Positions 1 through 8,199 of a DNA stretch of 27,426 bases are shown one piece after another. The translations under genes were made by a program, and so were the position numbers. The stretch is from Desulfuromusa sp. (GTDB lineage Bacteria; Desulfobacterota; Desulfuromonadia; Desulfuromonadales; Geopsychrobacteraceae), in contig JAGGWI010000158.1 in assembly GCA_021157505.1 (NCBI GenBank), positions 1-27,426 on the forward strand, written 5' to 3'. Each line of letters starts with the position of its first letter. Position 1 is the stretch's first letter. The notes under the pieces were generated by a model. The model worked only from the letters and a program-made list of their open reading frames with translations. It did no database searches and was not told the DNA's origin.

Positions 1-395
1 GGGGAATGTGGCAACAGATTCTTTGGGTTGGATTACTGATCGGAGCTACTTGTCTATTGACCCAGAAAATTGCCATAGTTCAGGGTTGGCATTGGCAGAC
101 GATGGTATTTACCGTTCTTTGCTACAGCCAGTTGTTTAATTCTCTGGCAGTTCGTTCGGAGCAGCAATCTTTATTCGCCCAGGGGATCACTTCAAACCTG
201 TCACTATTGTTAACCGTGCTGGTCAGTGTTGCAGTTCAGCTGGGAATCATATATGTTCCCGCATTGCAGTCGTTGTTTCATACCCAGCCTCTAGGATGGC
301 TGGAGTTGGGATTCTGTTTTGCCATGTCGACAGTGGTTTTTATTGCCGTTGAGATGGAAAAGTTGTTATTGCGGCGAAATTGGATAAGATATTGA
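1..395 (+). CDS. Cation-transporting P-type ATPase, C-terminal fragment
   Basis: This is the 3' end of a gene that enters from the left; the reading frame is open to the window edge, so the methionine at position 6 is internal. About 130 residues are visible. They form several hydrophobic membrane segments and end in a basic tail. The pattern of an LAVRSE motif, then a helix with IIYVPALQ, an LFHTQPL turn and a final helix with a VEMEK motif matches the C-terminal transmembrane domain (Cation_ATPase_C) of SERCA/PMR1-like P2-type calcium or cation ATPases. Such pumps export cations across the inner membrane using ATP. The catalytic DKTGT site lies outside the window, so the transported ion cannot be judged. 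The gene stops 17 nt before a REP pair. Confidence 0.75.
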   Translation, partial: GMWQQILWVGLLIGATCLLTQKIAIVQGWHWQTMVFTVLCYSQLFNSLAVRSEQQSLFAQGITSNLSLLLTVLVSVAVQLGIIYVPALQSLFHTQPLGWLELGFCFAMSTVVFIAVEMEKLLLRRNWIRY

Positions 396-412
396 TCAAC
401 GTTCGATATTGC

Positions 413-479
413 GTAGGGGCGCTGCTTGCCGCGCCCTGTCGATGTGATCAAAAAAGGGCGCGGCGAGCAGCGCCCCTAC
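413..479. repeat. REP pair (BIME-like palindrome), copy 1
   Basis: Two 24-nt units (413-436 and 456-479) face each other as reverse complements with one mismatch, separated by a 19-nt linker. Each unit starts at its outer end with GTAG. Next come GGGCGC, an 8-nt middle and GCGCCC, so each can form its own 6-bp hairpin. The pair can also form one 24-bp cruciform. A GTAG tetranucleotide next to an imperfect GC-rich palindrome is typical of REP sequences mobilised by RAYT (TnpA-REP) transposases. No RAYT gene lies in the window. The linker begins TGTCGATG (437-444), which is also found in the second copy and sets the orientation. The element ends 14 nt before the protease start codon. Confidence 0.85.
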
Positions 480-493
480 AGTCAGGATATTTT

Positions 494-3445
494 ATGAACA
501 AACAAAAATTTACCCCCGGTCAATCGATTCACGGATTTCTGGTCGATCGAATCGATTCACTCCCAATTATTAATGCCACCATGATCCGCCTGCACCATCA
601 AGTCACCGGTGCCCGGTTTATGCATCTAGAGCGGGATGATGATAACCACCTGTTTGCGGTCGGTTTTCGTACCCCACCTGATGATTCAACCGGGGTTGCC
701 CACATTTTGGAACATACTGCGCTGTGTGGATCAGAGCATTTTCCGGTGCGCGATCCGTTTTTCTCGATGCTCAAGCGCAGTCTCAACACTTTCATGAATG
801 CGATGACGGCCAGTGACTGGACCCTCTATCCGTTCTCCAGTATGAACCGGAAAGATTTTCACAACCTACTCGATATTTATCTGGATGCCGCATTTTTTCC
901 CCGTTTAACCGAGCGTGATTTCAGTCAGGAAGGGCATCGTCTTGAATATGCCGAAGGGGATAACCCTGCCTCTCCACTTGAATATAAGGGGGTGGTTTAT
1001 AACGAGATGAAAGGGGCGATGTCTGATCCTTCCTCACTGTTGACCCAGCGGCTCGATAAACACCTCTATCCAACCACGACCTACCACCATAATTCGGGTG
1101 GTGAGCCGAAAGATATCCCCTCTCTGAGTTGGCAGCAACTGCGTGATTTCCATGCCCGCTATTACCATCCGAGTAATTCCTGGTTTTTCAGTTCCGGTAA
1201 TCTTGATTTGGCTGAATTACTGGGGATTGTTGAAGATCGGGCGCTGCAGAATTTCGAACGACTCGATTCGGATACCGAGGTTCCGCCAGAACAGCACTTG
1301 AAAGCCCCTTTACGGGTGACAGAGAAGTATCCTCTGGATGGTGGTGAACCCCTTGAAAAGCGCTCAATGGTGGAAGTTGGCTGGCTCTGCGGTGATATCA
1401 ATGACAGTTTTGAGCGGTTGTCAATGTCATTACTTGCCGCGCTGCTGCTTGGAAATCCCGCTGCACCTCTCTATAAAGCACTTCTCGATTCTGGCCTGGG
1501 AGCTAATTTAGCCCCTGGAACCGGTTATCATGATGATAATCGTACTACCTATTTTGCTGCTGGTTTGCAGGGGACCGATCCTGAGCATACCGCGGCAATC
1601 GAAACCCTGATTCTGGAGACTCTGGAACAAGTTGCCGAGCAAGGTTTTTCACGGGAGCGGATTGATGCTGCGATACATCGGCTGGAGTTTTCCAACCGCG
1701 AGGTGACCGGTGACAGTTATCCCTATTCACTGTTGTTGCTGATGCGTCTGATTGGCCCCTGGATCCACGGTGGTGATCCTCTGGCAGCGTTGAACTTTGA
1801 GGATAATTTAAATCTGTTGCGACAGAAACTGGACGAAGGACCATTCTTTGCCGATTTAATCCGCAATAAATTACTCAACAATTCGCACCGCGTTACTTTG
1901 TTGCTGCAACCGGATACCAACCTGGGCCCACAACAGGAATCCGCTACACGAGCAGAACTGGACAAAATTGAACAGCAACTCAGTGAAACTGAGAAGAAAC
2001 AATTGGTCGCTCAAGCTGAAGAGCTGCAAGCAGCCCAGGAAGCACCGGAAGATCTCTCCTGTCTGCCAACTCTGGAGCTAAGTGATATCCCTGCGGATGA
2101 GACTGTCGCAGCGGTTGAGAAGCAGACCGACAGATCAGTTCCAGAATTCTGGTTTGCCCAGCCAACCAATGGCATTGGTGTTGTTTCTTTCAATTTTGGC
2201 CTCGATGGTTTGACCGCTGAACAGCGTAAATACCTGCCTGTTTTTAGTAGTTTGCTGACTCAGGTCGGTGCCGGTGAGCGGGATTATCTACAGATGGCAG
2301 AAGTGATGGAGGCGGTGACCGGTGGCATTTCAGCACGAACCTCACTGTTGGATGATCCACAAGATTCCAATAAATTTACTGCCAGTTTTGAATTGAAAGG
2401 GAAGGGGCTGATTCGCAACTGTCAGCCATTGTTTGACTTGTTACGCGATATTCTGCTGACCCCTGATTTTACTGATCTGCAAAGAATCCACACAGTTTTA
2501 AATCAGTTGCAGGTTTCTCTGGAAAATTCAGTTCCCCAGTCGGGTCATACCTATGCAGCAAGAACTGCTGCCGCTGGTTTGTCTCTGGTTGGGCAACAGC
2601 GGGAACAATGGTCAGGGCTTTCTCAGGTTGCAGTGATTCGGGAACTGGCCGCTAAACCGGCGGAAGAGTTAGCCCCCCTGGCAACAATTTTTGCTGACAT
2701 TGCGCGGCGACTGTTTAACCGGTCACAGTTACAGGTTGCAGTCACCGTTGAGGCGGAGAATTTTGCCCCTTTCAAAACAACTCTGGAGCAGTTAATTGAG
2801 AAGCTTCCGATGCAAGCCGTGCAGCAACAACCGTTGACTGAAGAGTTCCAGCCCCGGTTTTTGCGGCAGGGACTTATCTGGTCCTTACCGGTCAATTATG
2901 TGACCAGGGTGTTTCGGACGGTCCCCTACAGCCATCCCGACAGTGCCGCTCTGACAGTGTTGGCTAAACTGTTGCGGGCAGAATTTTTGCATCGTGAAAT
3001 TCGTGAGAAGGGTGGCGCTTACGGTGGTTTGGCGGGTTATAACGCTGAAGCGGGTCAGTTCAGTATGCTCTCTTATCGTGACCCTCACATTGTGCGCACT
3101 CTACAGGTTTATGAGCAGGCCATTGATTGGGCTGTTGCCGGGGAATTTCCTGATGATTCGGTCAAAGAATCGGTTCTGGCAGTTTTTGGTGATCTTGATA
3201 AGCCTCTCTCTCCAGCGGGAGCAGGTGCTGAGGAATTTGCCAATATCCGCCAGGAAATGACTCTGGAAATGCGCAATCAAATGCGTCAGCAGCTTCTGGC
3301 TGTGGATGGGGCAGCGCTGCAGATGGTCGCTGAAAAATATCTGAAAAATGGGAAAAGTGCCATAGCTGTCCTGGCTGGTGAAGCGGCGTTGCAGCAGGCG
3401 AATACCGAGCTTGGTGATAAACCGCTGGAATTGCTGAAAATCTGA
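494..3445 (+). CDS. M16C family zinc metalloprotease (presequence protease/PreP-like)
   Basis: A 983-residue insulinase-superfamily peptidase of the M16C (PreP/cytosolic Zn-peptidase) type. The inverted zinc motif HILEH is at H70-E73-H74, and the downstream zinc-ligand glutamate is likely E171 in GVVYNEMKGA. The SDPSSL segment after it is also typical. Two M16 halves and the M16C-associated middle region account for the usual length of about 970-1000 residues. A C-terminal-half sequence EKGGAYGG corresponds to the substrate-binding R/Y region. No signal peptide is visible, so it is probably a cytoplasmic peptidase for short unfolded peptides. The start at 494 follows AGGA (484-487). A longer frame opening at 380 would translate through the REP pair and is rejected. 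REP pairs lie on both sides of the gene. Confidence 0.9.
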   Translation: MNKQKFTPGQSIHGFLVDRIDSLPIINATMIRLHHQVTGARFMHLERDDDNHLFAVGFRTPPDDSTGVAHILEHTALCGSEHFPVRDPFFSMLKRSLNTFMNAMTASDWTLYPFSSMNRKDFHNLLDIYLDAAFFPRLTERDFSQEGHRLEYAEGDNPASPLEYKGVVYNEMKGAMSDPSSLLTQRLDKHLYPTTTYHHNSGGEPKDIPSLSWQQLRDFHARYYHPSNSWFFSSGNLDLAELLGIVEDRALQNFERLDSDTEVPPEQHLKAPLRVTEKYPLDGGEPLEKRSMVEVGWLCGDINDSFERLSMSLLAALLLGNPAAPLYKALLDSGLGANLAPGTGYHDDNRTTYFAAGLQGTDPEHTAAIETLILETLEQVAEQGFSRERIDAAIHRLEFSNREVTGDSYPYSLLLLMRLIGPWIHGGDPLAALNFEDNLNLLRQKLDEGPFFADLIRNKLLNNSHRVTLLLQPDTNLGPQQESATRAELDKIEQQLSETEKKQLVAQAEELQAAQEAPEDLSCLPTLELSDIPADETVAAVEKQTDRSVPEFWFAQPTNGIGVVSFNFGLDGLTAEQRKYLPVFSSLLTQVGAGERDYLQMAEVMEAVTGGISARTSLLDDPQDSNKFTASFELKGKGLIRNCQPLFDLLRDILLTPDFTDLQRIHTVLNQLQVSLENSVPQSGHTYAARTAAAGLSLVGQQREQWSGLSQVAVIRELAAKPAEELAPLATIFADIARRLFNRSQLQVAVTVEAENFAPFKTTLEQLIEKLPMQAVQQQPLTEEFQPRFLRQGLIWSLPVNYVTRVFRTVPYSHPDSAALTVLAKLLRAEFLHREIREKGGAYGGLAGYNAEAGQFSMLSYRDPHIVRTLQVYEQAIDWAVAGEFPDDSVKESVLAVFGDLDKPLSPAGAGAEEFANIRQEMTLEMRNQMRQQLLAVDGAALQMVAEKYLKNGKSAIAVLAGEAALQQANTELGDKPLELLKI

Positions 3446-3454
3446 TATTTTTCC

Positions 3455-3520
3455 GTAGGGGCGCTGCTTGCCGCGCCCTTTGGGGTTGCATCGACAGGGC
3501 GCGGCAAGCAGCGCCCCTAC
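3455..3520. repeat. REP pair (BIME-like palindrome), copy 2, inverted relative to copy 1
   Basis: Units at 3455-3478 and 3497-3520 are exact reverse complements of each other and identical to the left unit of copy 1. The 18-nt linker ends CATCGACA (3489-3496), the reverse complement of the TGTCGATG in copy 1. The element is therefore the same one inserted in the opposite direction. It begins 9 nt after the protease stop codon and ends 14 nt before the rlmKL start. Transcribed from either strand it would form a very stable hairpin, which could limit readthrough or protect mRNA ends. That effect is inference. Confidence 0.85.
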
Positions 3521-3534
3521 GAGATATTCATTAC

Positions 3535-5691
3535 ATGTCAAAACAACAATTTTTCGCCACCGCCCCTCTGGGTATAGAACCGTTATTGGCGACCGAACTT
3601 GAAGATTTAGGTGCTACCGAGGTCAAGCAGGAACGTGCCGGAGTCCGTTTTTTCGGCGATCTGCGGATTGCGTATCAGGCGTGTCTTTGGTCCCGGCTGG
3701 CAAATCGTATTCTCTTGCCGCTGGTTAGTTTTGAAGCTCTTGATGCCGATCAGCTTTACGCTGGGATTTCAGCAATTGACTGGTCGGAACATCTGGCGTT
3801 AGAGAATACTTTTGCCGTCGATTGTACTTTGGTTAATTCAAAAATAAACCATTCCCAGTATGGTGCTTTGCGGGTCAAAGACGCTGTTGTTGATCAGTTT
3901 CGTTCCCGCAGTGGCGAACGTCCTTCGGTCGCAGTTGAGCAGCCTGATCTGCGGCTCAATCTCCATATCTATAAAGATCAGGCCACCATAAGTATTGACC
4001 TTTCCGGTGATAGTTTGCACCGGCGGGGTTACCGAATTGATGGTGTTCATGCACCGTTGAAAGAGAATCTGGCAGCGGCAATTTTAATTCGTGCCGGTTG
4101 GCCCGCTATCTGTGCTGCTGGCGGTGCTCTGGTCGACCCCCTCTGTGGCTCCGGTACTTTGCCACTTGAAGCGGGATTGATAGCAACCGATACCGCTCCG
4201 GGATTATTGCGCCGTTACTTTGGTTTTTTGGGCTGGAAACAGCACGACAACGACATTTGGGAAGAGTTACTGCAAGCCGCATGGAAGCGGCAAGAAGTTG
4301 GTTTGGCGCAGAAACATGGCACTATCGTCGGTTATGATGGCCACAATCGGGCGGTGAAAGTGGCTTGGGAACATGCCCAGAATGCCGGGCTTGATAAGGT
4401 GATCCATTTTGAACGGCGTACCCTGCGAGAATTTGTTGCTCCATCGAGTCGGGGAGCCGGTTTGCTGGTGGCAAACCCACCCTATGGTGAGCGACTGGGT
4501 AATGTCAGCGAGTTACCACCATTTTATAATCTACTTGGTGAAAAGATGGCGCAACAATGCTCCGGTTGGAAAGCGGCGGTCATTACTTCCGAGCCACAAT
4601 TAGGGCGGAGTATCGGCTTGCGGGCAGGCAAGATCAATGTCCTTTACAACGGGGCATTGAAATGTCAGTTGTTGCAGTTTGAACTGAATGACACCAATCA
4701 CTGGCAGTCCCTTGAGGATGGGGCGGGAAAAGCGGTCAAGAAGAATCTTTCCCCCGGTGCTGAGATGTTTGCCAACCGGCTGCGTAAAAATCTTAAAAAG
4801 CTGAAAAAGTGGGCGGCACGTCAGGAAGTAGATTGTTATCGACTTTACGATGCCGATCTACCCGAATATGCAGTTGCTGTTGATCTCTACGGTGATGAAG
4901 TTCACCTACAGGAGTACCGGGCACCAAAAGAGATCGATGAAAAAAAGTCTGCTGAACGGTTGCGGGAGGTTCAGGATGCAATTCCCCTTGTCCTTGATCT
5001 TTCCCCCGATAAAATTCATCTGAAGGTACGTCAACAGCAGAAGGGAAAGCTTCAATATGAAAAGCAGGCGCGACGCGATATCCTGAAAGAGGTTCGGGAG
5101 GGGAATTGTAAATTTCTGGTCAATCTGACCGATTATCTCGATACCGGACTGTTTCTTGATCACCGCTCAACCCGCCAGCTGATTCAAAAACTGGCTTCTG
5201 GAGCCCGCTTTCTTAATTTATTCGCTTACACCGGGACGGCAACGGTGCATGCTATGATGGGGGGAGCTGTTGCAACGACAACGGTTGATATGTCCCGTAA
5301 CTATCTTGAGTGGGCTAAGAAAAATATCACTCTGAACCATTTTGATCCTGCTGAAGAGGAGCTGATTCAGGCCGATTGCCTTAGTTGGCTCGACACCGCA
5401 ACCGGGGAGTACGACCTGATTTTTCTCGACCCACCGACATTTTCCAATTCCAAGGGGATGGAGGCAACCTTTGATGTGCAGCGTGATCATGTTGAATTAT
5501 TACGAAAAACCCTTCGCTTGCTTGCTCCCGGAGGAATTTTGATCTTTTCTAATAATTTAAGAAAATTCAGTATGAATTTTAGTGACTTGACAGACTTGGA
5601 CATCGAAAATATCAGCAATAAGACAATTCCACTCGATTTTGAACGCAACCCCCGTATCCACAACTGCTGGTTGATAAAGAGGGATCAATAA
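3535..5691 (+). CDS. rlmKL: Bifunctional 23S rRNA methyltransferase RlmKL (m2G2445 and m7G2069)
   Basis: A 718-residue fusion of two SAM-dependent methyltransferases; E. coli RlmKL has 702 residues. The N-terminal part (about 1-160) is the ferredoxin-like plus THUMP RNA-binding region. The RlmL-type domain has the SAM-binding DPLCGSGT motif near 201-208 and the catalytic NPPYGER motif near 314-320, which methylates N2 of G2445. The C-terminal RlmK domain has FLNLFAYTGT near 559 and DPPTFSNS near 633, and makes m7G2069. Both domains look intact. The enzyme acts on 23S rRNA during large-subunit assembly. The ribosome binding site is weak (GAG at 3521-3523, directly after the REP pair). The ATG at 3535 gives the expected N-terminus. 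Confidence 0.95.
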   Translation: MSKQQFFATAPLGIEPLLATELEDLGATEVKQERAGVRFFGDLRIAYQACLWSRLANRILLPLVSFEALDADQLYAGISAIDWSEHLALENTFAVDCTLVNSKINHSQYGALRVKDAVVDQFRSRSGERPSVAVEQPDLRLNLHIYKDQATISIDLSGDSLHRRGYRIDGVHAPLKENLAAAILIRAGWPAICAAGGALVDPLCGSGTLPLEAGLIATDTAPGLLRRYFGFLGWKQHDNDIWEELLQAAWKRQEVGLAQKHGTIVGYDGHNRAVKVAWEHAQNAGLDKVIHFERRTLREFVAPSSRGAGLLVANPPYGERLGNVSELPPFYNLLGEKMAQQCSGWKAAVITSEPQLGRSIGLRAGKINVLYNGALKCQLLQFELNDTNHWQSLEDGAGKAVKKNLSPGAEMFANRLRKNLKKLKKWAARQEVDCYRLYDADLPEYAVAVDLYGDEVHLQEYRAPKEIDEKKSAERLREVQDAIPLVLDLSPDKIHLKVRQQQKGKLQYEKQARRDILKEVREGNCKFLVNLTDYLDTGLFLDHRSTRQLIQKLASGARFLNLFAYTGTATVHAMMGGAVATTTVDMSRNYLEWAKKNITLNHFDPAEEELIQADCLSWLDTATGEYDLIFLDPPTFSNSKGMEATFDVQRDHVELLRKTLRLLAPGGILIFSNNLRKFSMNFSDLTDLDIENISNKTIPLDFERNPRIHNCWLIKRDQ

Positions 5692-5749
5692 ATTATTCTG
5701 GAGGAAAACAGCTCTTTTTATCGTCAGCGTTTAATTTGTGAGGGTTTAA

Positions 5750-6172
5750 ATGTTTGTACTGGATCCGCGATTAGAGCAGGATACGATTGATTTTGGCAGC
5801 TTCCCATTGTGCCGGTTGCTGTTGCTCAACGACTGTAGCTACCCTTGGTTTATTCTGGTTCCACAGCGCAACGCACTGGAAGAAATCCATCATCTTACCG
5901 AGGTTGATCGCCAGTTGTTCTGGGGCGAATCAAACCACCTCTCTGTGTGGATGGAGCAATTTTTTAATTTTGATAAGTTGAATATCGCTGCTCTTGGAAA
6001 CGTTGTCAGTCAGTTACACCTGCACCATGTTGGTCGAACGATGGGTGATCCTGCCTGGCCAAATCCAGTTTGGGGACATCGCCCGGCAGTCCCCTATCTT
6101 GCTGAAGACATTGAAAAGTTATATCGAGCAATACAAACCGAATTTATTGACCGGTTAACGGGGGACAAATGA
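5750..6172 (+). CDS. HIT-family nucleotide-binding protein
   Basis: A 140-residue histidine-triad protein. The motif QLHLHHVGR places H90 and H92 as the first two histidines, with H92 the likely nucleophile. The third histidine position is replaced by a hydrophobic residue, as in a proteobacterial HIT branch that continues with a DPAWPxPVWG segment (here 100-109). HIT enzymes hydrolyse or transfer nucleoside phosphoramidates and related substrates; the substrate here cannot be predicted. It starts behind a good ribosome binding site (GTGAGGG at 5738-5744), 58 nt after rlmKL, and is followed 40 nt later by a sensor kinase gene. It may be co-transcribed with both. Confidence 0.85.
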   Translation: MFVLDPRLEQDTIDFGSFPLCRLLLLNDCSYPWFILVPQRNALEEIHHLTEVDRQLFWGESNHLSVWMEQFFNFDKLNIAALGNVVSQLHLHHVGRTMGDPAWPNPVWGHRPAVPYLAEDIEKLYRAIQTEFIDRLTGDK

Positions 6173-6212
6173 CCTGCTCGTTCATTATTGTTCCTGACTG
6201 TGGGCTGTCTAT

Positions 6213-8048
6213 ATGAAACGCGTCAGTCTGAAAAGTCGCTTGGTATTCGGCTTTTTTGCTATCTGCCTGGTTATTACTCTGGGAATTTCAATTTATCAGA
6301 TCAGTCGGCTGCAACAGCGTGAATATGCACTGCTCCAGCATGAAATTTCCAGTTTTGAACAGAGTGCCCTGCCGAGTATTCGGGAAGCGGTTTGGAACTA
6401 TGACTGGACCATGGTTGAGACCATCGCCAGCAGTCAGGTGAATCCGCTGCTGACCTATATTGAAATCTGCGATATGGAAGAGAGTCAGTGCAGCCACAGT
6501 GGTGTTGTGGGGCAAGAGCCATACCAGGAACATCATCATGAGATCTATTACCAACTCTCCTCGCTGGGGAATCCCCTGAAAATTGGCACAACCTACCTGC
6601 AATTACACTATCAAACCTTTAGCCAGCTGTTTAATCGCTATATATTTTCGGAATTTCTGGTCAATGGTCTGGGGGTTTTTGGTGTCGCAATCTGTATTTT
6701 TTTGTTATTTCATTTAGGTGTCATCAGGCGACTGATTCGTATTGCAAATTATACCAGCGATATTGATTTGACGGCAGTGGAGCAACTCGAACCCCTTAAT
6801 TTTCAAACCAGCGGTTCTACCCAGGATGAAGTTGATCAATTAGCTGATGCGATCGATGGTTTTGTCGGGCGAATCAAAGAAGAATTCACCCGGCGCAAAC
6901 AGTTGGAACAACAATTGAACCATGTTCAAAAAATGGAAGCTCTCGGGACCCTTGCCGGTGGTATTGCTCACGATTTTAATAATATTTTGACTGCTATTCT
7001 TGGCTATGTTCAGCTCTGTTATGATTCTGCTGAAGAAGAATCAAAGTTGCAGCGCCGTCTGGAACAGGTTCTTATTGCGGGTGAACGGGCAAAATCACTC
7101 ATTGCTCAAATTTTAGTTTTCAGCCGTAAATCTGAAGATTTTACGCAGAAGATAGCACTGGCTGAAGTGATCACGGAGGCTCTTGATCTGCTTCATGCTT
7201 CCCTGCCAGGGAATGTCACTGTTGAGACTTCTCTGGACAAAAGCCTCTGGATTGTTGGTGATAGCAGTCAATTACATCAAGTGATAGTGAACCTTTCTAC
7301 CAATGCCAGCTATGACCTAGCGGAGTCTGGGGGGGTGATCAAGGTTGGATTAATCTCCAGAGAGTTAACCGCGCAGCAGGCAGAACCACTGGGGCTTGAT
7401 GGTGGGAATTTTGCTTGTTTAACTTTCTGCGATGATGGCTCCGGGATTGCGGATGAGATCCGTGAGCAGGTTTTTGACCCATTTTTCACCACCAAAAAAA
7501 CTGGCCAGGGAACTGGCATGGGGTTAGCGGTGGTTCATGGAATTGTGAAGTCGCATGGCGGAACAATTGTTTTGGAACCAAAGGTGGGGCATGGCACCTG
7601 TTTTACCCTCTATTTTCCACAAGTTCCCGCAGCAGAAATAGTCGAAGTGCCGCAGGATGATTCTGCAACTATATTGCGAGGGCGTGAACATATTTTTCTG
7701 GTGGATGATGAGCCTGTGGTCATTGCCATGGCGCAAGAGATGCTGCAATCACTGGGTTATGAGGTGAGCGTTTGTCTCAATCCGGTCGCTGCTTTACAGC
7801 AGCTGCTGGAAACTGACAACATTGATCTTTTACTGACCGATTTGACCATGCCGGAGATGACCGGAATTGAGCTTGCAGAAAAACTGAAACTACAGAAACC
7901 CGATATCCCGATTATTCTCTATTCAGGATACCTTGATTTGCTGCAAAAATCTGAACTGCAAAACGGTGCCATCAGTCGACTCTTATATAAACCGTTTACT
8001 GTTGAGGAATTATCCCATGCTGTGCGGCAGGCTCTAGCAGACTATTGA
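6213..8048 (+). CDS. Membrane hybrid sensor histidine kinase with C-terminal receiver domain
   Basis: A 611-residue two-component sensor. The N-terminus has a membrane helix (about 9-29), then a periplasmic region of about 115 residues with a WNYDW motif (61-65), two cysteines (C86, C93) and a three-histidine run (107-109). A second helix spans about 149-170, followed by a HAMP-like linker. The HisKA helix carries the phospho-accepting H253 in GGIAHDFNN. The HATPase region has an N box near NLSTNA, then DDGSGI and GTGMGLA. A receiver domain follows with VDDE (497-500), phospho-acceptor D543 and a C-terminal KPF. The layout suits an orphan hybrid kinase whose receiver may regulate its own output. 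No response-regulator partner is encoded in the window, and the signal is unknown. The stop codon lies inside the repeat element that follows. Confidence 0.92.
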   Translation: MKRVSLKSRLVFGFFAICLVITLGISIYQISRLQQREYALLQHEISSFEQSALPSIREAVWNYDWTMVETIASSQVNPLLTYIEICDMEESQCSHSGVVGQEPYQEHHHEIYYQLSSLGNPLKIGTTYLQLHYQTFSQLFNRYIFSEFLVNGLGVFGVAICIFLLFHLGVIRRLIRIANYTSDIDLTAVEQLEPLNFQTSGSTQDEVDQLADAIDGFVGRIKEEFTRRKQLEQQLNHVQKMEALGTLAGGIAHDFNNILTAILGYVQLCYDSAEEESKLQRRLEQVLIAGERAKSLIAQILVFSRKSEDFTQKIALAEVITEALDLLHASLPGNVTVETSLDKSLWIVGDSSQLHQVIVNLSTNASYDLAESGGVIKVGLISRELTAQQAEPLGLDGGNFACLTFCDDGSGIADEIREQVFDPFFTTKKTGQGTGMGLAVVHGIVKSHGGTIVLEPKVGHGTCFTLYFPQVPAAEIVEVPQDDSATILRGREHIFLVDDEPVVIAMAQEMLQSLGYEVSVCLNPVAALQQLLETDNIDLLLTDLTMPEMTGIELAEKLKLQKPDIPIILYSGYLDLLQKSELQNGAISRLLYKPFTVEELSHAVRQALADY

Positions 8049-8170
8049 AAAACTATCTGCGTTGCGATTGCTGTGTTGAAAATTGTCTCAAAATGCTCAT
8101 TTACTGGGTGTAAACTGCGATTTTTCGACAATTTTGGCCTTGTACTCGCTGCCTTGAAAACGTTTTTCAA
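8045..8170. repeat. Nested palindromic intergenic element (MITE-like or bidirectional terminator)
   Basis: The convergent gap between the kinase (+) and ettA (-) holds a 126-nt structure. Its ends are a perfect 9-nt inverted pair, TTGAAAAAC (8045-8053) and GTTTTTCAA (8162-8170). Inside lies a second 9-nt pair, AAAATTGTC (8079-8087) and GACAATTTT (8127-8135). The right end alone also folds as TTGAAAA-CGT-TTTTCAA (8154-8170), with T/A-rich arms. The kinase stop codon (8046-8048) sits within the left terminal repeat. From memory, blocks like this recur between genes in Desulfuromonadales genomes, but only one copy is present here. It may end transcription from both sides. Confidence 0.55.
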
Positions 8171-8199
8171 CACCCTGCCTGAAGGGCAAATCCTGCGGT

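Noticed and set aside
380..493. N-terminal extension of the protease frame back to an ATG at 380
   Set aside because: It overlaps the ATPase gene and translates the REP pair (a VGALLAAPCRC-type peptide). The ATG at 494 has an SD and gives the expected N-terminus.
3101..3541. 146-codon minus-strand frame across the protease 3' end and REP copy 2
   Set aside because: Its start is translated repeat sequence and the rest is antisense to a well-supported gene. No family features are seen.
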